Below, in pieces: positions 15,406 to 23,134 of a stretch of DNA of 23,290 nt. A program made the position numbers and the translations under genes. The notes under the pieces were generated by a model, which was not told the origin of the DNA, did not search any database, and was given only the letters and a program-made list of their open reading frames with translations. The DNA is from Deltaproteobacteria bacterium (GTDB lineage: Bacteria; Myxococcota; UBA796; SXON01): NCBI GenBank assembly GCA_947483545.1, contig CANKNP010000030.1, positions 1-23,290 on the forward strand, in the 5' to 3' direction. How positions within the stretch are numbered: the stretch's first letter is position 1; each line of letters starts with the position of its first letter.

Positions 15406-16140
15406 ATGATCACGCCACACGCTTCACGATCACAGACAGAACATCGCCGCCGCCGCCGGCGGAGCGAGGTGGTGACGACGCCGGGGCGCGCATCACCTGG
15501 TCGTCACTCCGGGGCTGGCTCGACGGATGGCGCGACATCTACCGGCGGCAGACCGCCGCAAAGCGGTACGAGGCCCTGAGCGCGCACCTTGGCCTGCTCA
15601 CCGAGGCGCACGTCGAGCAGGCCGACCTGCCCGAGCTCGACGAGCTGGAGCGCGTGCTGCTCGACGGGCACAACGTGCTGCCGCCGAGGGGGAAGCCCGA
15701 GGGGCATCCCACCACGCAGCTCCGGACGCCATCGACCGGACGCGGACTCCGTACCGTGTCGCGGACGCCTCCCCCGAGGAGCCGGATGCCTGGGCCGCGG
15801 GCATCCTCAGTGCGCCCCCGCCGCGGATGGCGGGACGACCATTGCATATCGGGTTCGGAGGGCCGAAACCGTCCAGTCGTTTCTGACCGACGGGCCGGAC
15901 TCCCTGGGCGTGCTGTTCAGGGCGCTGTCGGAGGTGGAGGACATCGTCACGTCCCAACGGTTCCTCGGCCTGCCCGTGTTCCCGCATTCATGGCTCAGAG
16001 AGGTCGGCCGAATGCACATGGATTGTCCGCCCGGCCCTTGCGCCGGCGTGGGCGGGCAAGCCGCACCGCCCGGGGCGGTCCTGACTGGCGACCTTGATCG
16101 ACAGGAGGCGCCCGGATGCACGCTTCCCGGCCGGAGGTAG
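15406..16140 (+). pseudogene. Frame-broken second copy plus an unidentified fragment
   Basis: Coding-like sequence runs in three different frames. About 15420-15710 (frame of 15420) encodes a fragment with WSSLRGWLDGWRDIYRRQ and LPELDELERVLLDGHN; no start codon is found in this frame before about 15654. About 15715-15835 (shifted frame) encodes DAIDRTRTPYRVADASPEEP. From about 15823 to the TAG at 16138-16140 a third frame encodes AYRVRRAETVQSFLTDGPDS, VFPHSWLREVGRMHMDCP, clearly homologous to the 162-aa protein just upstream. The breaks fall near G/C-rich runs (around 15685-15720 and 15810-15835), so assembly or read errors are an alternative to true decay. Confidence 0.6.
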
Positions 16141-16170
16141 CTCATCGGCCCCGACGGTCGAGCCAAACCC

Positions 16171-17826
16171 TCACCCCCCCACAACCTCCATCGACTCGTT
16201 GCCCCCCCCGCTCCCCCGCGGTGTCGCCCAGATCAAGGCGCCGGTCCCCGCATCCAGGGCCAGAACCACGCTTCGGAGCCCGATGTAGACCCGCCCTTCG
16301 GCCACCGCCACGGGGGCGTTGGCCAACCGTACTTGCCACCTTGGTCCTGACGTATCAAAGCGTGCGTACGCCCCTGAGCGGGTCGCCAGCACGCCCTCCG
16401 GCAGCCCCCCCGCCCCCGGCAGCACCGCCTGCGCCGTCCACCCCGCGGGCAGCGTGAACGCGCCGCTCGGCAGCGCTACGAGCCCTGTCGCATCCGCCCC
16501 CACGCCCACCGGCAGGAGCCGCTTGCTCGGCTCCCCCAGCCCTCGGAGCACCACCTTCCCCTTCGCCGCGTCCACGAGGATCCACCCGCCGCCCCCCCGC
16601 AGTAGCCAGGCTCCCTGCTCGCAGTCGAAGACCCGGGCTTCCGCCGTTCCCAGGGTTTTGGCGGAGAGTGTCCACCGCCGCGCGCCCTTGAGGGTGTAGG
16701 CCTCGAGATCCCCGGCGGTCGTGACCAGCGCCAGCAGGTCCCCGCACGACGCGCCCTGAACCCCGCCGCGCTGGATGGTCGCCGTGGTCTTGCCCTCCGT
16801 CTCGACGAACCAGGTCGTGTCGTTGAACTTGCGCAGTTGTACGGGATCGGCCCAAGGTTTGTGGAACGCGATCACCGGCCCCTCCGGCGCGGTCTCCAGC
16901 GTATGCACCTGCGGGATGTTTCCGACGCGGGCCAGGAGCGCGCCGTCGTCCCGGGCCAAGAGCAGCGAGTCGTCGCCGCTGCGCAGGAGCAACGCTGGTT
17001 TTGGAAGAGGAAAGCGAATTCCCGCCTCCCCAGGCGGGTCGATCTGCAGCCGCGTCGCGCCATCGAACCCGTACACCGCGAGCCGCCCGGACAGCGCGTG
17101 GATGACGCCCTCGGGCTGCAGCCACCAGGTGCCCGACTGCTCCGTCCACGTCGCGGCGATCGTGCCATCCGGAAGGACCAGGCGCCTCGGTCCGTCCGCC
17201 CCCGGGTCGCGCGTCAACATCGTGCCCGCGCCCGCCCCCTCGACAAGCACGTCGGTGACGCGCCCTTGCTGCGCCCGCCAGACCACGGGTTCACCGGCGC
17301 CCAGCAGGCGGGCAGCGTCGCCGTCGAGGCAGACCGCGCGAGGCCCGTCCAACAGCGTGCACCGCGGATTGGATCCGAGCGCGTCGGCGGGGATGACAAG
17401 GGTACCGTCGAACCGCCGAACCCCCCGGTCATCCAAAAACCCGTCCGCGACGGCAGCGTCCGCGGGGCCCTCCCAGAGCGTCACGGACAGACCCGTCCAA
17501 GGATCGACCGACCGCACTCTGTCCCCGGTCGTGTAGATCAAGCCGTGGCGTCCGACGGTCCAGTCGGATCCGGCGCGGGGGGTTTCGGAGACGCGAAGGC
17601 CCTCGCGCGCGGACCACAGCGCGACACCGTCCTGCAGCGTCATGGCCAGGTCGTCCCCCTCCCACGCCAGCGCAGTGACCCGCAAAGGGAGCGTAGCGAG
17701 CAGCTCGCCGCCGGGGACCGCATAGACCCGCACGATCTCGGAGCCCGCGTGGGCGAGCCGCGTCGAGGTGAGCGCAGCGTCTTCGGCGCGGGCCGAAGCG
17801 AGGAGGGCGAGCAGCACCGGCGTCAC
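16171..17826 (-). CDS. Exported beta-propeller protein (second of a coupled pair)
   Basis: 551 aa. An N-terminal signal peptide is visible (VTPVLLALLASARAEDA), with likely cleavage after the ASARA stretch. The mature part is a succession of strand-turn-strand units such as VRVYAVPGGELLATLPLRVT, RVRSVDPWTGLSVTLWEG and finally VVLALDAGTGALIWATPRG. The last is the PQQ-like repeat pattern (AlDaxTGxxxW). Two propellers or one large one could be built from this length. The GTG at 17826 overlaps the stop of the upstream propeller gene (GTGA) and gives a clean signal peptide. The open frame extends upstream to 18360 but that part is out of frame with the larger gene and is not coding. Probably periplasmic or surface-exposed, acting with its coupled neighbour; function unknown. 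Confidence 0.78.
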   Translation of the reverse strand: MTPVLLALLASARAEDAALTSTRLAHAGSEIVRVYAVPGGELLATLPLRVTALAWEGDDLAMTLQDGVALWSAREGLRVSETPRAGSDWTVGRHGLIYTTGDRVRSVDPWTGLSVTLWEGPADAAVADGFLDDRGVRRFDGTLVIPADALGSNPRCTLLDGPRAVCLDGDAARLLGAGEPVVWRAQQGRVTDVLVEGAGAGTMLTRDPGADGPRRLVLPDGTIAATWTEQSGTWWLQPEGVIHALSGRLAVYGFDGATRLQIDPPGEAGIRFPLPKPALLLRSGDDSLLLARDDGALLARVGNIPQVHTLETAPEGPVIAFHKPWADPVQLRKFNDTTWFVETEGKTTATIQRGGVQGASCGDLLALVTTAGDLEAYTLKGARRWTLSAKTLGTAEARVFDCEQGAWLLRGGGGWILVDAAKGKVVLRGLGEPSKRLLPVGVGADATGLVALPSGAFTLPAGWTAQAVLPGAGGLPEGVLATRSGAYARFDTSGPRWQVRLANAPVAVAEGRVYIGLRSVVLALDAGTGALIWATPRGSGGGNESMEVVGG

Positions 17827-20531
17827 TTCCCCCGCCCCCAAGCGACGATATCCCCGTCTACGGTCCCGAATGTCGCCGCAGGCCCCAACGCTGGCATCGC
17901 ATCCGTGAGCAGCAGTTGGGTCGGCTTGCCCTTTCCATCGATCGCGACCCAAGGGCCTGTGGCGGTGCCCAACTGAACGAGAAACCGGTCTCCCTCCACA
18001 GACAGTTGGGGTGCCGACAGGCGCCAGACCTCGTCCCCATCGGCGTTCCAAGCCACCCGATCGTCTCCGTCCCGCCCCACGACCAGACGGCCGATCGGCT
18101 GGCCCGGCGCGCACCCTGAGCTTGAGAGGTCCAAGCGCTGGCCGCAGCGCCAACCCTCCGGCCCGTCGAACCAGAGCACATCGCCCGATGCGCTGGGCGC
18201 CTCGAGCTTTTCGTACATGCCGGGCAGAAGGCCGTGCCCTTTGCCATCGGGCCCGACCACAAAGTCTCCGAGCGGGCCATCCAAGAGCGCCCAGCCGTCG
18301 CCCACCGCCCCCAGCGAACCGTGGATCTGCCAGGCGTCCGCGCCGTCCTTCGCGCTCCAAGCACGAACATCACGCGACCCGGCCATCACGACGTCGCCCA
18401 TCGTCCAGAGCCCCGTCGTCCTCGGCAGCCGCCGCTCGTCCCGGGTCCACCGCAAGCTGCCGTCTGCGTTGAGCACCCCGACCGTGCGCTCGGACCGGAA
18501 CGCGACTGCCCCGTCGAGCAGCGCCGCGACCTGGGTGACTGGCTCAGCCGCCCGGTATCGCCAAGTGGCAGCCTCAGGCTTCGGCAGCTTCACCGCCCCA
18601 AGATCCCGCCAACGCAGACGGTCGGCGACCTCCCGCAGCGTGCCCTCCGCGAGCACGCGGCCGTCCTTGTCCACGAACATCGCGCCGGGATTTGGTAGCC
18701 CGAGGTGGACCGCAAGGTCGTCGCCGAAGTCCCCAACCTCCACGGTCTGCGCCGGGTCGTGCTCCAGCGTGAACGCCCAAAGCCCCTCTGCCTCGCCCTC
18801 TTCCCGCAGGGCGACCATCCGACGTGCGAACGCCTCCTCCGAGAGCCCGAACAGCAGGTCGATGTCGGGATCCGCGGCGGCGTCCAGGATGCGCGCCGGG
18901 ACCTCCTCAGGATCCCCGATGATCACGAGCACGGGCCGCTCGGGACGCAGCGGCAGGGTGACGGGGTTCGTGTTGATGCGGACGTTGGTCAGCCCAGCGA
19001 CCGACCGACCCGGGGACAGCGGCTTCCGCTCGGTCGAGAAGATCACCGCGCCCTCCGACCTCGGGGGCCACGCTCTCGGTGGGAGCAGCGCCTCCAGCGG
19101 GTTCGCTGCGGTCGTGCCCAACACACCCTGCAGCGCCGCAACACGCGCGGGATCCGCCACGGCTGCCGGCGGGTTGGTCGCCCGATGCAGCGGGTCGTCC
19201 GCCGCTGCACCCTCCAAGGGCACCGGGGCCACGACCGCCGGCCAGGCGGGAAGCTTGCCGCTCTGAAGGCTGAGGATCGTCCCGTCCGGCCCTGTCAGCA
19301 CTGCGTCGATCCAGCTCCCGCTGATCGCCGTCGTGCTGGTCAGGGTGTAGGCCTGGGTGCCGGTGGCCGTGTCAACAACCAACCGCGCGGCCGGCTCCCC
19401 TCTTCCCTTGGCCCCAAGCTCGCTCCAGACCAATGCCCGGGAGGTGAGCAGGATCGGCGCCATCGACCGCGTGACCACCCACAGCTCCCGCCCCGTCGCC
19501 ACTTCGAGCAGCGCGCTCCTCGGCCCGGAAGCAGGCTCATCGACCAACAACACCAGCCTTCCATCCGTCGATATCAGCCCCTGGCGTGCCCATCGCGGGA
19601 TTTCCACCCCCACGTCTCGCCCGGTCGTCAGGTTCACCACCCGCGTGCCCGTGGGCGTGAGGCGGAGCCCCAGATCCCCGGTGCGCGCACCCACCGTGTC
19701 GTAGGGCGCCGCGGGGCCCGAGGCCGCCGGAGAGGCCGCCGCCACCGACGTGATCGTGCCCGCGAAGGGATCCCACACCAGGGTCCCCAGGCGCATGGCG
19801 AGCGCATCCCCGCGGGCTTCGAACGCCGGGTTCGCCGAGACCTGCAGGCGCTCGGGCGCCCCCAGCTTGCCCGACCGCCAGGGGAACCGGAGGAGCTCCT
19901 GCGAGGTCAGGATCCAGAGCGTGTCCGCCGTCAACGCCGCCGCCCGGCTCTTGATCGGGACCATGGCGACGGGCTCGCACTCCATCGACACCAGGAGGAC
20001 AGAATTCGCGTCGCGAACCACAACAGGGTCGCCCGCGATCTCGGGAGCCATCACGGGCCCCTTCGGCCCGGTCAGATCACACGAGGCGGTCTTGCCCCGG
20101 ATCGTCAGATCCTCGCCGGTATAGGCGATCCCGCCATTTGGAAGGCCCACGGCATATCGGATACCCTTTGCCCGGGTGGATTCCTGGGTGCCATCGGGGT
20201 GAACGCGGGTGAGGGTGTCTGGCGTTGCGAGGAGCAAATCGTCGCCGGCCAGTGTCGCGAACCGGACACCCGCGAGCTGGAAGGTGCCGGTCCCAAAACC
20301 CACCGAGAGGAGGTTGTTGCGTGCTTCGGCCACCTTCGTGAGGGTGAAACCGCCAAGTCGAGTTGGGTCGTCCTGGGCGGATTCCAATACACGGCCGTCT
20401 GTCAGATCCAGACGGATTCGGGCGCTGCCGTGGGTGAACCAGACAGCGTCTTTGGAGAGGAGCAGGCGGGCATCGTCGTGGGTGAGCCTGGGGGGCGGGT
20501 CGGCGGCGAGCGCGAGGGCGAGGAGGAGCAC
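17823..20531 (-). CDS. Exported two-propeller protein with cysteine-less thioredoxin-like insert
   Basis: 902 aa. A short signal sequence (MLLLALALAADPP) begins at GTG 20531. Residues about 15-430 are propeller-like repeats (DDLLLATPDTLTRVHPDGTQ; RSALLEVATGRELWVV). Residues about 515-640 look like a thioredoxin/TlpA fold: strand PVLVIIGDPEEV at the place of the usual CxxC, and the late motif LGLPNPGAMFVDKDGRV near 604-620, which matches the cis-Pro region of TlpA-like proteins. No cysteines occur there, so redox activity is unlikely. Residues about 645-902 are a second propeller (VTQVAALLDGAVAFRSERTV; VGVLNADGSLRWTRDERR). Translation appears coupled to the 551-aa gene downstream. No Shine-Dalgarno is seen; a TATACT box lies six bases before the GTG. 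The fold calls are by pattern only. Confidence 0.78.
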   Translation of the reverse strand: MLLLALALAADPPPRLTHDDARLLLSKDAVWFTHGSARIRLDLTDGRVLESAQDDPTRLGGFTLTKVAEARNNLLSVGFGTGTFQLAGVRFATLAGDDLLLATPDTLTRVHPDGTQESTRAKGIRYAVGLPNGGIAYTGEDLTIRGKTASCDLTGPKGPVMAPEIAGDPVVVRDANSVLLVSMECEPVAMVPIKSRAAALTADTLWILTSQELLRFPWRSGKLGAPERLQVSANPAFEARGDALAMRLGTLVWDPFAGTITSVAAASPAASGPAAPYDTVGARTGDLGLRLTPTGTRVVNLTTGRDVGVEIPRWARQGLISTDGRLVLLVDEPASGPRSALLEVATGRELWVVTRSMAPILLTSRALVWSELGAKGRGEPAARLVVDTATGTQAYTLTSTTAISGSWIDAVLTGPDGTILSLQSGKLPAWPAVVAPVPLEGAAADDPLHRATNPPAAVADPARVAALQGVLGTTAANPLEALLPPRAWPPRSEGAVIFSTERKPLSPGRSVAGLTNVRINTNPVTLPLRPERPVLVIIGDPEEVPARILDAAADPDIDLLFGLSEEAFARRMVALREEGEAEGLWAFTLEHDPAQTVEVGDFGDDLAVHLGLPNPGAMFVDKDGRVLAEGTLREVADRLRWRDLGAVKLPKPEAATWRYRAAEPVTQVAALLDGAVAFRSERTVGVLNADGSLRWTRDERRLPRTTGLWTMGDVVMAGSRDVRAWSAKDGADAWQIHGSLGAVGDGWALLDGPLGDFVVGPDGKGHGLLPGMYEKLEAPSASGDVLWFDGPEGWRCGQRLDLSSSGCAPGQPIGRLVVGRDGDDRVAWNADGDEVWRLSAPQLSVEGDRFLVQLGTATGPWVAIDGKGKPTQLLLTDAMPALGPAATFGTVDGDIVAWGRGK

Positions 20532-20543
20532 GGGGGGAGTATA
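20529..20543 (-). promoter_or_regulatory. TATACT -10 box giving a probable leaderless mRNA
   Basis: On the minus strand TATACT (20543-20538) is followed by six C and then the GTG start at 20531. A start of transcription six to seven bases after the -10 would fall on the start codon itself. There is no Shine-Dalgarno and no clear -35. Confidence 0.42.
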
Positions 20544-20671
20544 GCGGGGTGGGGGGAGGCCCCGCCCGCCCCGACTCCCAGCGGCGAAGCACGGCGGCGC
20601 CGGCGGCCTGGCCCATCCAAGCGCGCCGCCCCCAAAAGGCTGACGATCCCTGGGGTATTCTCCCCCGCTAG

Positions 20672-20699
20672 CCCCGACGCGGGAGTACCCGCGCCGGGG
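20672..20699. terminator. Strong hairpin with AGTA loop downstream of mdh
   Basis: CCCCGACGCGGG (20672-20683), loop AGTA, CCCGCGCCGGGG (20688-20699): a 12-bp stem with one mismatch, about 95 bp past the mdh stop. No T-tract follows, so it may be a non-canonical terminator or a member of a dispersed hairpin repeat. The rest of the 20532-20794 intergenic stretch holds further GC-rich short inverted repeats but no gene I can support. Confidence 0.45.
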
Positions 20700-20794
20700 G
20701 CCCGGGCGACGTTGGATTCTGCGGCTCCGGGAGCAGCCGCGGCGCCCGCTGCGAGTCTCGCGGGCGGCGCTCCCGGTCTATGCGCTGCGGACTC

Positions 20795-21775
20795 CTAGGC
20801 CAGCAGGTCCTTCACCGTCTCCCGCTCGTTCAACAGCTCCTGGGTCGTCGCCGCGATCTTCGCCTTGGCGAAGTCGTCGAGGTGGAGCCCCTCGACCACC
20901 TTGAAGTTCCCTCCGGCCGACGTGACGGGGAAGCTGAAGATCAAGCCCTTGGGCACATCGTATTGCCCCTCGGACCACACACCCATCGAGGTGAAATCGC
21001 CAAGCGCGCTGCCGTGCCAGAGCGTGGACATGTGGTCGATGGCGGCGGCGGCGGCCGATGCGGCGGAGCTGGCGCCTCGGGCCTCGATGATCGCCTTGCC
21101 GCGGGTCGCGACGGTCTTGAGAAAATCGCCTTCGAGCCAGTCGCGACCGACCTGATCGGTGACCAGCTCGCCGCGGACTTTGGCGTTCGCGAAGTCAGGG
21201 TACATCGTGTCGGAGTGGTTGCCCCAGATGCCGAGGTTTGTGACCTCGCCGGGGAGCGCGTTGAGCTTCTTCGCGAGCTGGGCCTTGGCGCGGTTCTCGT
21301 CGAGCCGGGTCATCGCGTGGAAGCGGTCCTTTGGGATGCCAGGGGCCGAGTGCGCCGCGATCAGCGCGTTGGTATTGCAGGGGTTGCCGACCACGATCAC
21401 GCGGATGTCGTCCGCCGCGTTGTCGTTCAGCGCGCGGCCCTGGCCGGTGAAGATGGGGCCGTTCGCGGAGATGAGATCCGCCCGGTTCATGTCCTTCGTG
21501 CGCGGGCGCGAGCCAACCAGAAAGGCCTGGTTGATGCCTGAGAAGGCGATGTTCGGATCGTCCGAGATCTCGACGCCGTGCAGCAGCGGGAACGCCGAGT
21601 CGAGCAGCTCCATCACAACGCCCTCAAGCGCTTTCATGCCGGGCGCGATCTCGAGCAACTGCAGGATGATGGGCTGGTCTTTTCCGTAGCACTCACCCGA
21701 GGCGAGGCGGAACAGCAATGCGTAGCCAATGTTGCCGGCGGCGCCGGTGACTGAGACACGGATGGGAAGGGGCAT
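20795..21775 (-). CDS. mdh: Malate dehydrogenase (NAD-dependent, cytosolic-type)
   Basis: 326 aa. The Rossmann motif [17 protein letters not shown] starts at residue 11. The acidic residue at the end of the second strand (LLEI, Glu42) favours NAD over NADP. Further MDH markers are [10 protein letters not shown] (128-137), the catalytic Asp/Arg stretch TRLDENRA (156-163) and catalytic His187 in [12 protein letters not shown]. The sequence is of the longer 'cytosolic/chloroplast-like' MDH group rather than the LDH-like group. It interconverts malate and oxaloacetate in the TCA cycle. ATG 21775 is chosen because CGGAG lies seven bases upstream and residue 2 leads straight into the first strand. 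The open frame continues to 22039 without good reason. It is divergent from the YARHG lipoprotein gene. Confidence 0.97.
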   Translation of the reverse strand: MPLPIRVSVTGAAGNIGYALLFRLASGECYGKDQPIILQLLEIAPGMKALEGVVMELLDSAFPLLHGVEISDDPNIAFSGINQAFLVGSRPRTKDMNRADLISANGPIFTGQGRALNDNAADDIRVIVVGNPCNTNALIAAHSAPGIPKDRFHAMTRLDENRAKAQLAKKLNALPGEVTNLGIWGNHSDTMYPDFANAKVRGELVTDQVGRDWLEGDFLKTVATRGKAIIEARGASSAASAAAAAIDHMSTLWHGSALGDFTSMGVWSEGQYDVPKGLIFSFPVTSAGGNFKVVEGLHLDDFAKAKIAATTQELLNERETVKDLLA

Positions 21776-21781
21776 GAGATC

Positions 21782-21809
21782 TCCGAGGGGAAGGGGGCGC
21801 AGGATTATC
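21782..21809 (-). promoter_or_regulatory. Probable -10 and ribosome binding site of mdh
   Basis: On the minus strand GATAAT (21809-21804) is a good -10 and a GGAG core (about 21785-21782) precedes the ATG at 21775. No convincing -35 is seen. Confidence 0.45.
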
Positions 21810-21917
21810 CTGGCAGGGGTGGGGCGGCTCGCTCCGATCCGCTGGGTTTCACGTCGGGCCGTGGAACGCCGCGGCACATTCGCGGGGGCAGGAGATAGGC
21901 TCCTCGGCGAGGTGTGA

Positions 21918-22763
21918 ATGTCCCTTTCGCGTTGGATCCTCGGCTCCGCAACGGTGGTCATCCTCGGGTGCAAGGGCGGCTGCGCGCCGGCCCCTCCGCC
22001 CGTCACGAACACGCCGCCGGCGACCTCGGTCACGACCACAGCGGCCGCCCCGGCGACCCCGGGGGTGGAGACCCGGCCGCTCTACTACGAGCGTGCACTG
22101 ACCTCCGCGGACCTCGATGGGCGCTCGCTCATGGAGCTCTCGCTGATGCGGAACACCATCTTCGCGCGGGCTGGCAACCCGTTTCAGAAACCCTGGCTGG
22201 ACAACTACTTCCGGGCGCAGAGCTGGTACGTTCCTGCGGCGAAGATGGACGGTTCCAAGCTCACGGAGATCGACGCGGCCAACGCCGCGATGATCTCTGA
22301 CCGCGAGAACAGCTTCAGCCGGGAGCAGTTGTTGGCGATGAAGGAGGCAGTGAACCCGGCGGATCCCAACGCGACCGTGGAGCTCTCCCTGTTGAGCGGG
22401 GCGCTGGGGGAGTGGGTCGGGGACGCAGGTGTGGCGGCGGAGGCTCGAAACCCCCTGGAGGATCCCACCGTGCTCGCGCAGCAGCTCACGCTCGCGCAGA
22501 TCGACGAGATGTCGCGTCGGGACCTGCGGCTTTTGCGCAACACGATCTACGCCAGGCACGGTCGGCCGTTCAAGTCCGAGATCCTGCAGATGTATTTCAC
22601 CGACAAGGCCTGGTACCTCCCCGACCCCGGGTACTCCGACAAGGCGCTCACGGCCGTGGACCAGCGCAACATCACGCTCGTTCAAAGCGTCGAGGATCGG
22701 CTCGGCGGCGCGTTGAGCGACTGGGATCACCGCTCCGAGGAGGGCTGGTTCTCCGGTGCCTGA
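21918..22763 (+). CDS. Lipoprotein with two YARHG domains
   Basis: 281 aa. The signal sequence ends in a lipobox (VVILGCKGG), giving lipidation at Cys18. A Pro/Thr/Ala spacer covers residues 22-52. The first YARHG-like unit (about 70-115) reads [20 protein letters not shown] and has lost the canonical Tyr-Ala-Arg-His-Gly. The second (about 205-255) is canonical: [19 protein letters not shown], followed by [14 protein letters not shown] and [13 protein letters not shown] is an extracellular domain, thought to bind or act on peptidoglycan or other surface ligands; its exact role is not settled. GAGG five bases before ATG 21918 supports the start. A terminator-like hairpin follows ten bases after the stop, so the gene is probably monocistronic. 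Confidence 0.9.
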   Translation: MSLSRWILGSATVVILGCKGGCAPAPPPVTNTPPATSVTTTAAAPATPGVETRPLYYERALTSADLDGRSLMELSLMRNTIFARAGNPFQKPWLDNYFRAQSWYVPAAKMDGSKLTEIDAANAAMISDRENSFSREQLLAMKEAVNPADPNATVELSLLSGALGEWVGDAGVAAEARNPLEDPTVLAQQLTLAQIDEMSRRDLRLLRNTIYARHGRPFKSEILQMYFTDKAWYLPDPGYSDKALTAVDQRNITLVQSVEDRLGGALSDWDHRSEEGWFSGA

Positions 22764-22772
22764 TGAGCAAAT

Positions 22773-22798
22773 TGCACCCCGGCGGGGTGCAGTTTTCT
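22773..22798 (+). terminator. Rho-independent terminator of the YARHG gene
   Basis: TGCACCCC and GGGGTGCA (stem within 22773-22791, perfect inverted repeat) are followed by GTTTTCT. It lies 10 bp after the stop codon at 22761-22763. Confidence 0.72.
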
Positions 22799-22800
22799 CC

Positions 22801-22817
22801 GGGGGGCTGCGCCCCCC
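22801..22817. repeat. GC hairpin GGGGGGC-TGC-GCCCCCC
   Basis: A perfect 7-bp stem with a TGC loop directly after the terminator, followed by AGACCCCCC. This type of G6/C6 hairpin is common between genes in high-GC genomes. It may be a back-up terminator or a dispersed repeat. Confidence 0.55.
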
Positions 22818-22838
22818 AGACCCCCCGTGCCGGACGCT

Positions 22839-22868
22839 ACCCAGGTCCGCGAGTACGCGGACCTGGGT
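22839..22868. repeat. Perfect 13-bp hairpin with AGTA loop
   Basis: ACCCAGGTCCGCG (22839-22851), AGTA, CGCGGACCTGGGT (22856-22868). The loop equals that of the hairpin at 20672-20699. A shorter TCCGG-AGTA-CCGGA stem follows near 22884-22897. The 22764-23134 stretch contains no gene I can support. Confidence 0.8.
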
Positions 22869-22892
22869 CCGGGAACGCCGGCTCCGGAGTAC

Positions 22893-22941
22893 CGGACCGG
22901 AGTTCCCGACGCGGTCCGGCCGCAATTGCCAAACTCCCTGG
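22893..22941. repeat. 49-bp direct repeat, copy 1
   Basis: Matches 22979-23027 with one difference (T/C at the twelfth base). Each copy contains the inverted pair CGGACCG / CGGTCCG and the palindrome CAATTG, and ends in CCAAACTCCCTGG. Confidence 0.85.
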
Positions 22942-22978
22942 CGGGTACGCGGACGAGTTGGGCCGGGGGCTCTGCAAA

Positions 22979-23027
22979 CGGACCGGAGTCCCCGACGCGG
23001 TCCGGCCGCAATTGCCAAACTCCCTGG
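22979..23027. repeat. 49-bp direct repeat, copy 2
   Basis: Second copy of the 22893-22941 unit, separated from it by 37 bp of unrelated sequence. Confidence 0.85.
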
Positions 23028-23053
23028 TGGACAGTTCGACGGGCTGTGTCACG

Positions 23054-23088
23054 ACCGAACATAACTGAGGGGCTCAGTTATGTTCGGT
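23054..23088. terminator. Perfect 16-bp hairpin between convergent genes
   Basis: ACCGAACATAACTGAG (23054-23069), loop GGG, CTCAGTTATGTTCGGT (23073-23088). It lies 46 bp past the stop of the minus-strand gene entering from the right. It is markedly AT-richer than its surroundings. A bidirectional terminator is likely; no T-tract follows on either side. Confidence 0.5.
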
Positions 23089-23134
23089 GGCCGGTGTCCC
23101 CCCTCCGCCCGATGGCCCCAAGGCCGGCCTCCGA

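Noticed and set aside
17827..18360. N-terminal extension of the 551-aa propeller protein
   Set aside because: It overlaps the coding end of the larger propeller gene in another frame. GTG 17826 gives a GTGA overlap and a clean signal peptide.
20532..20794. Small gene between the propeller pair and mdh
   Set aside because: Frames here are short extensions of shadows; the stretch is dominated by hairpin-forming GC-rich sequence.
22893..23027. Two 49-bp repeats with a 37-bp spacer as a CRISPR array
   Set aside because: There are only two copies, the unit is long and internally structured, a single spacer is present, and no cas genes are in the window.
22412..23068. Plus-strand open frames running across the repeat region
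   Set aside because: They are out of frame with the YARHG protein and rich in Arg/Pro/Gly, and they traverse hairpins and terminators.
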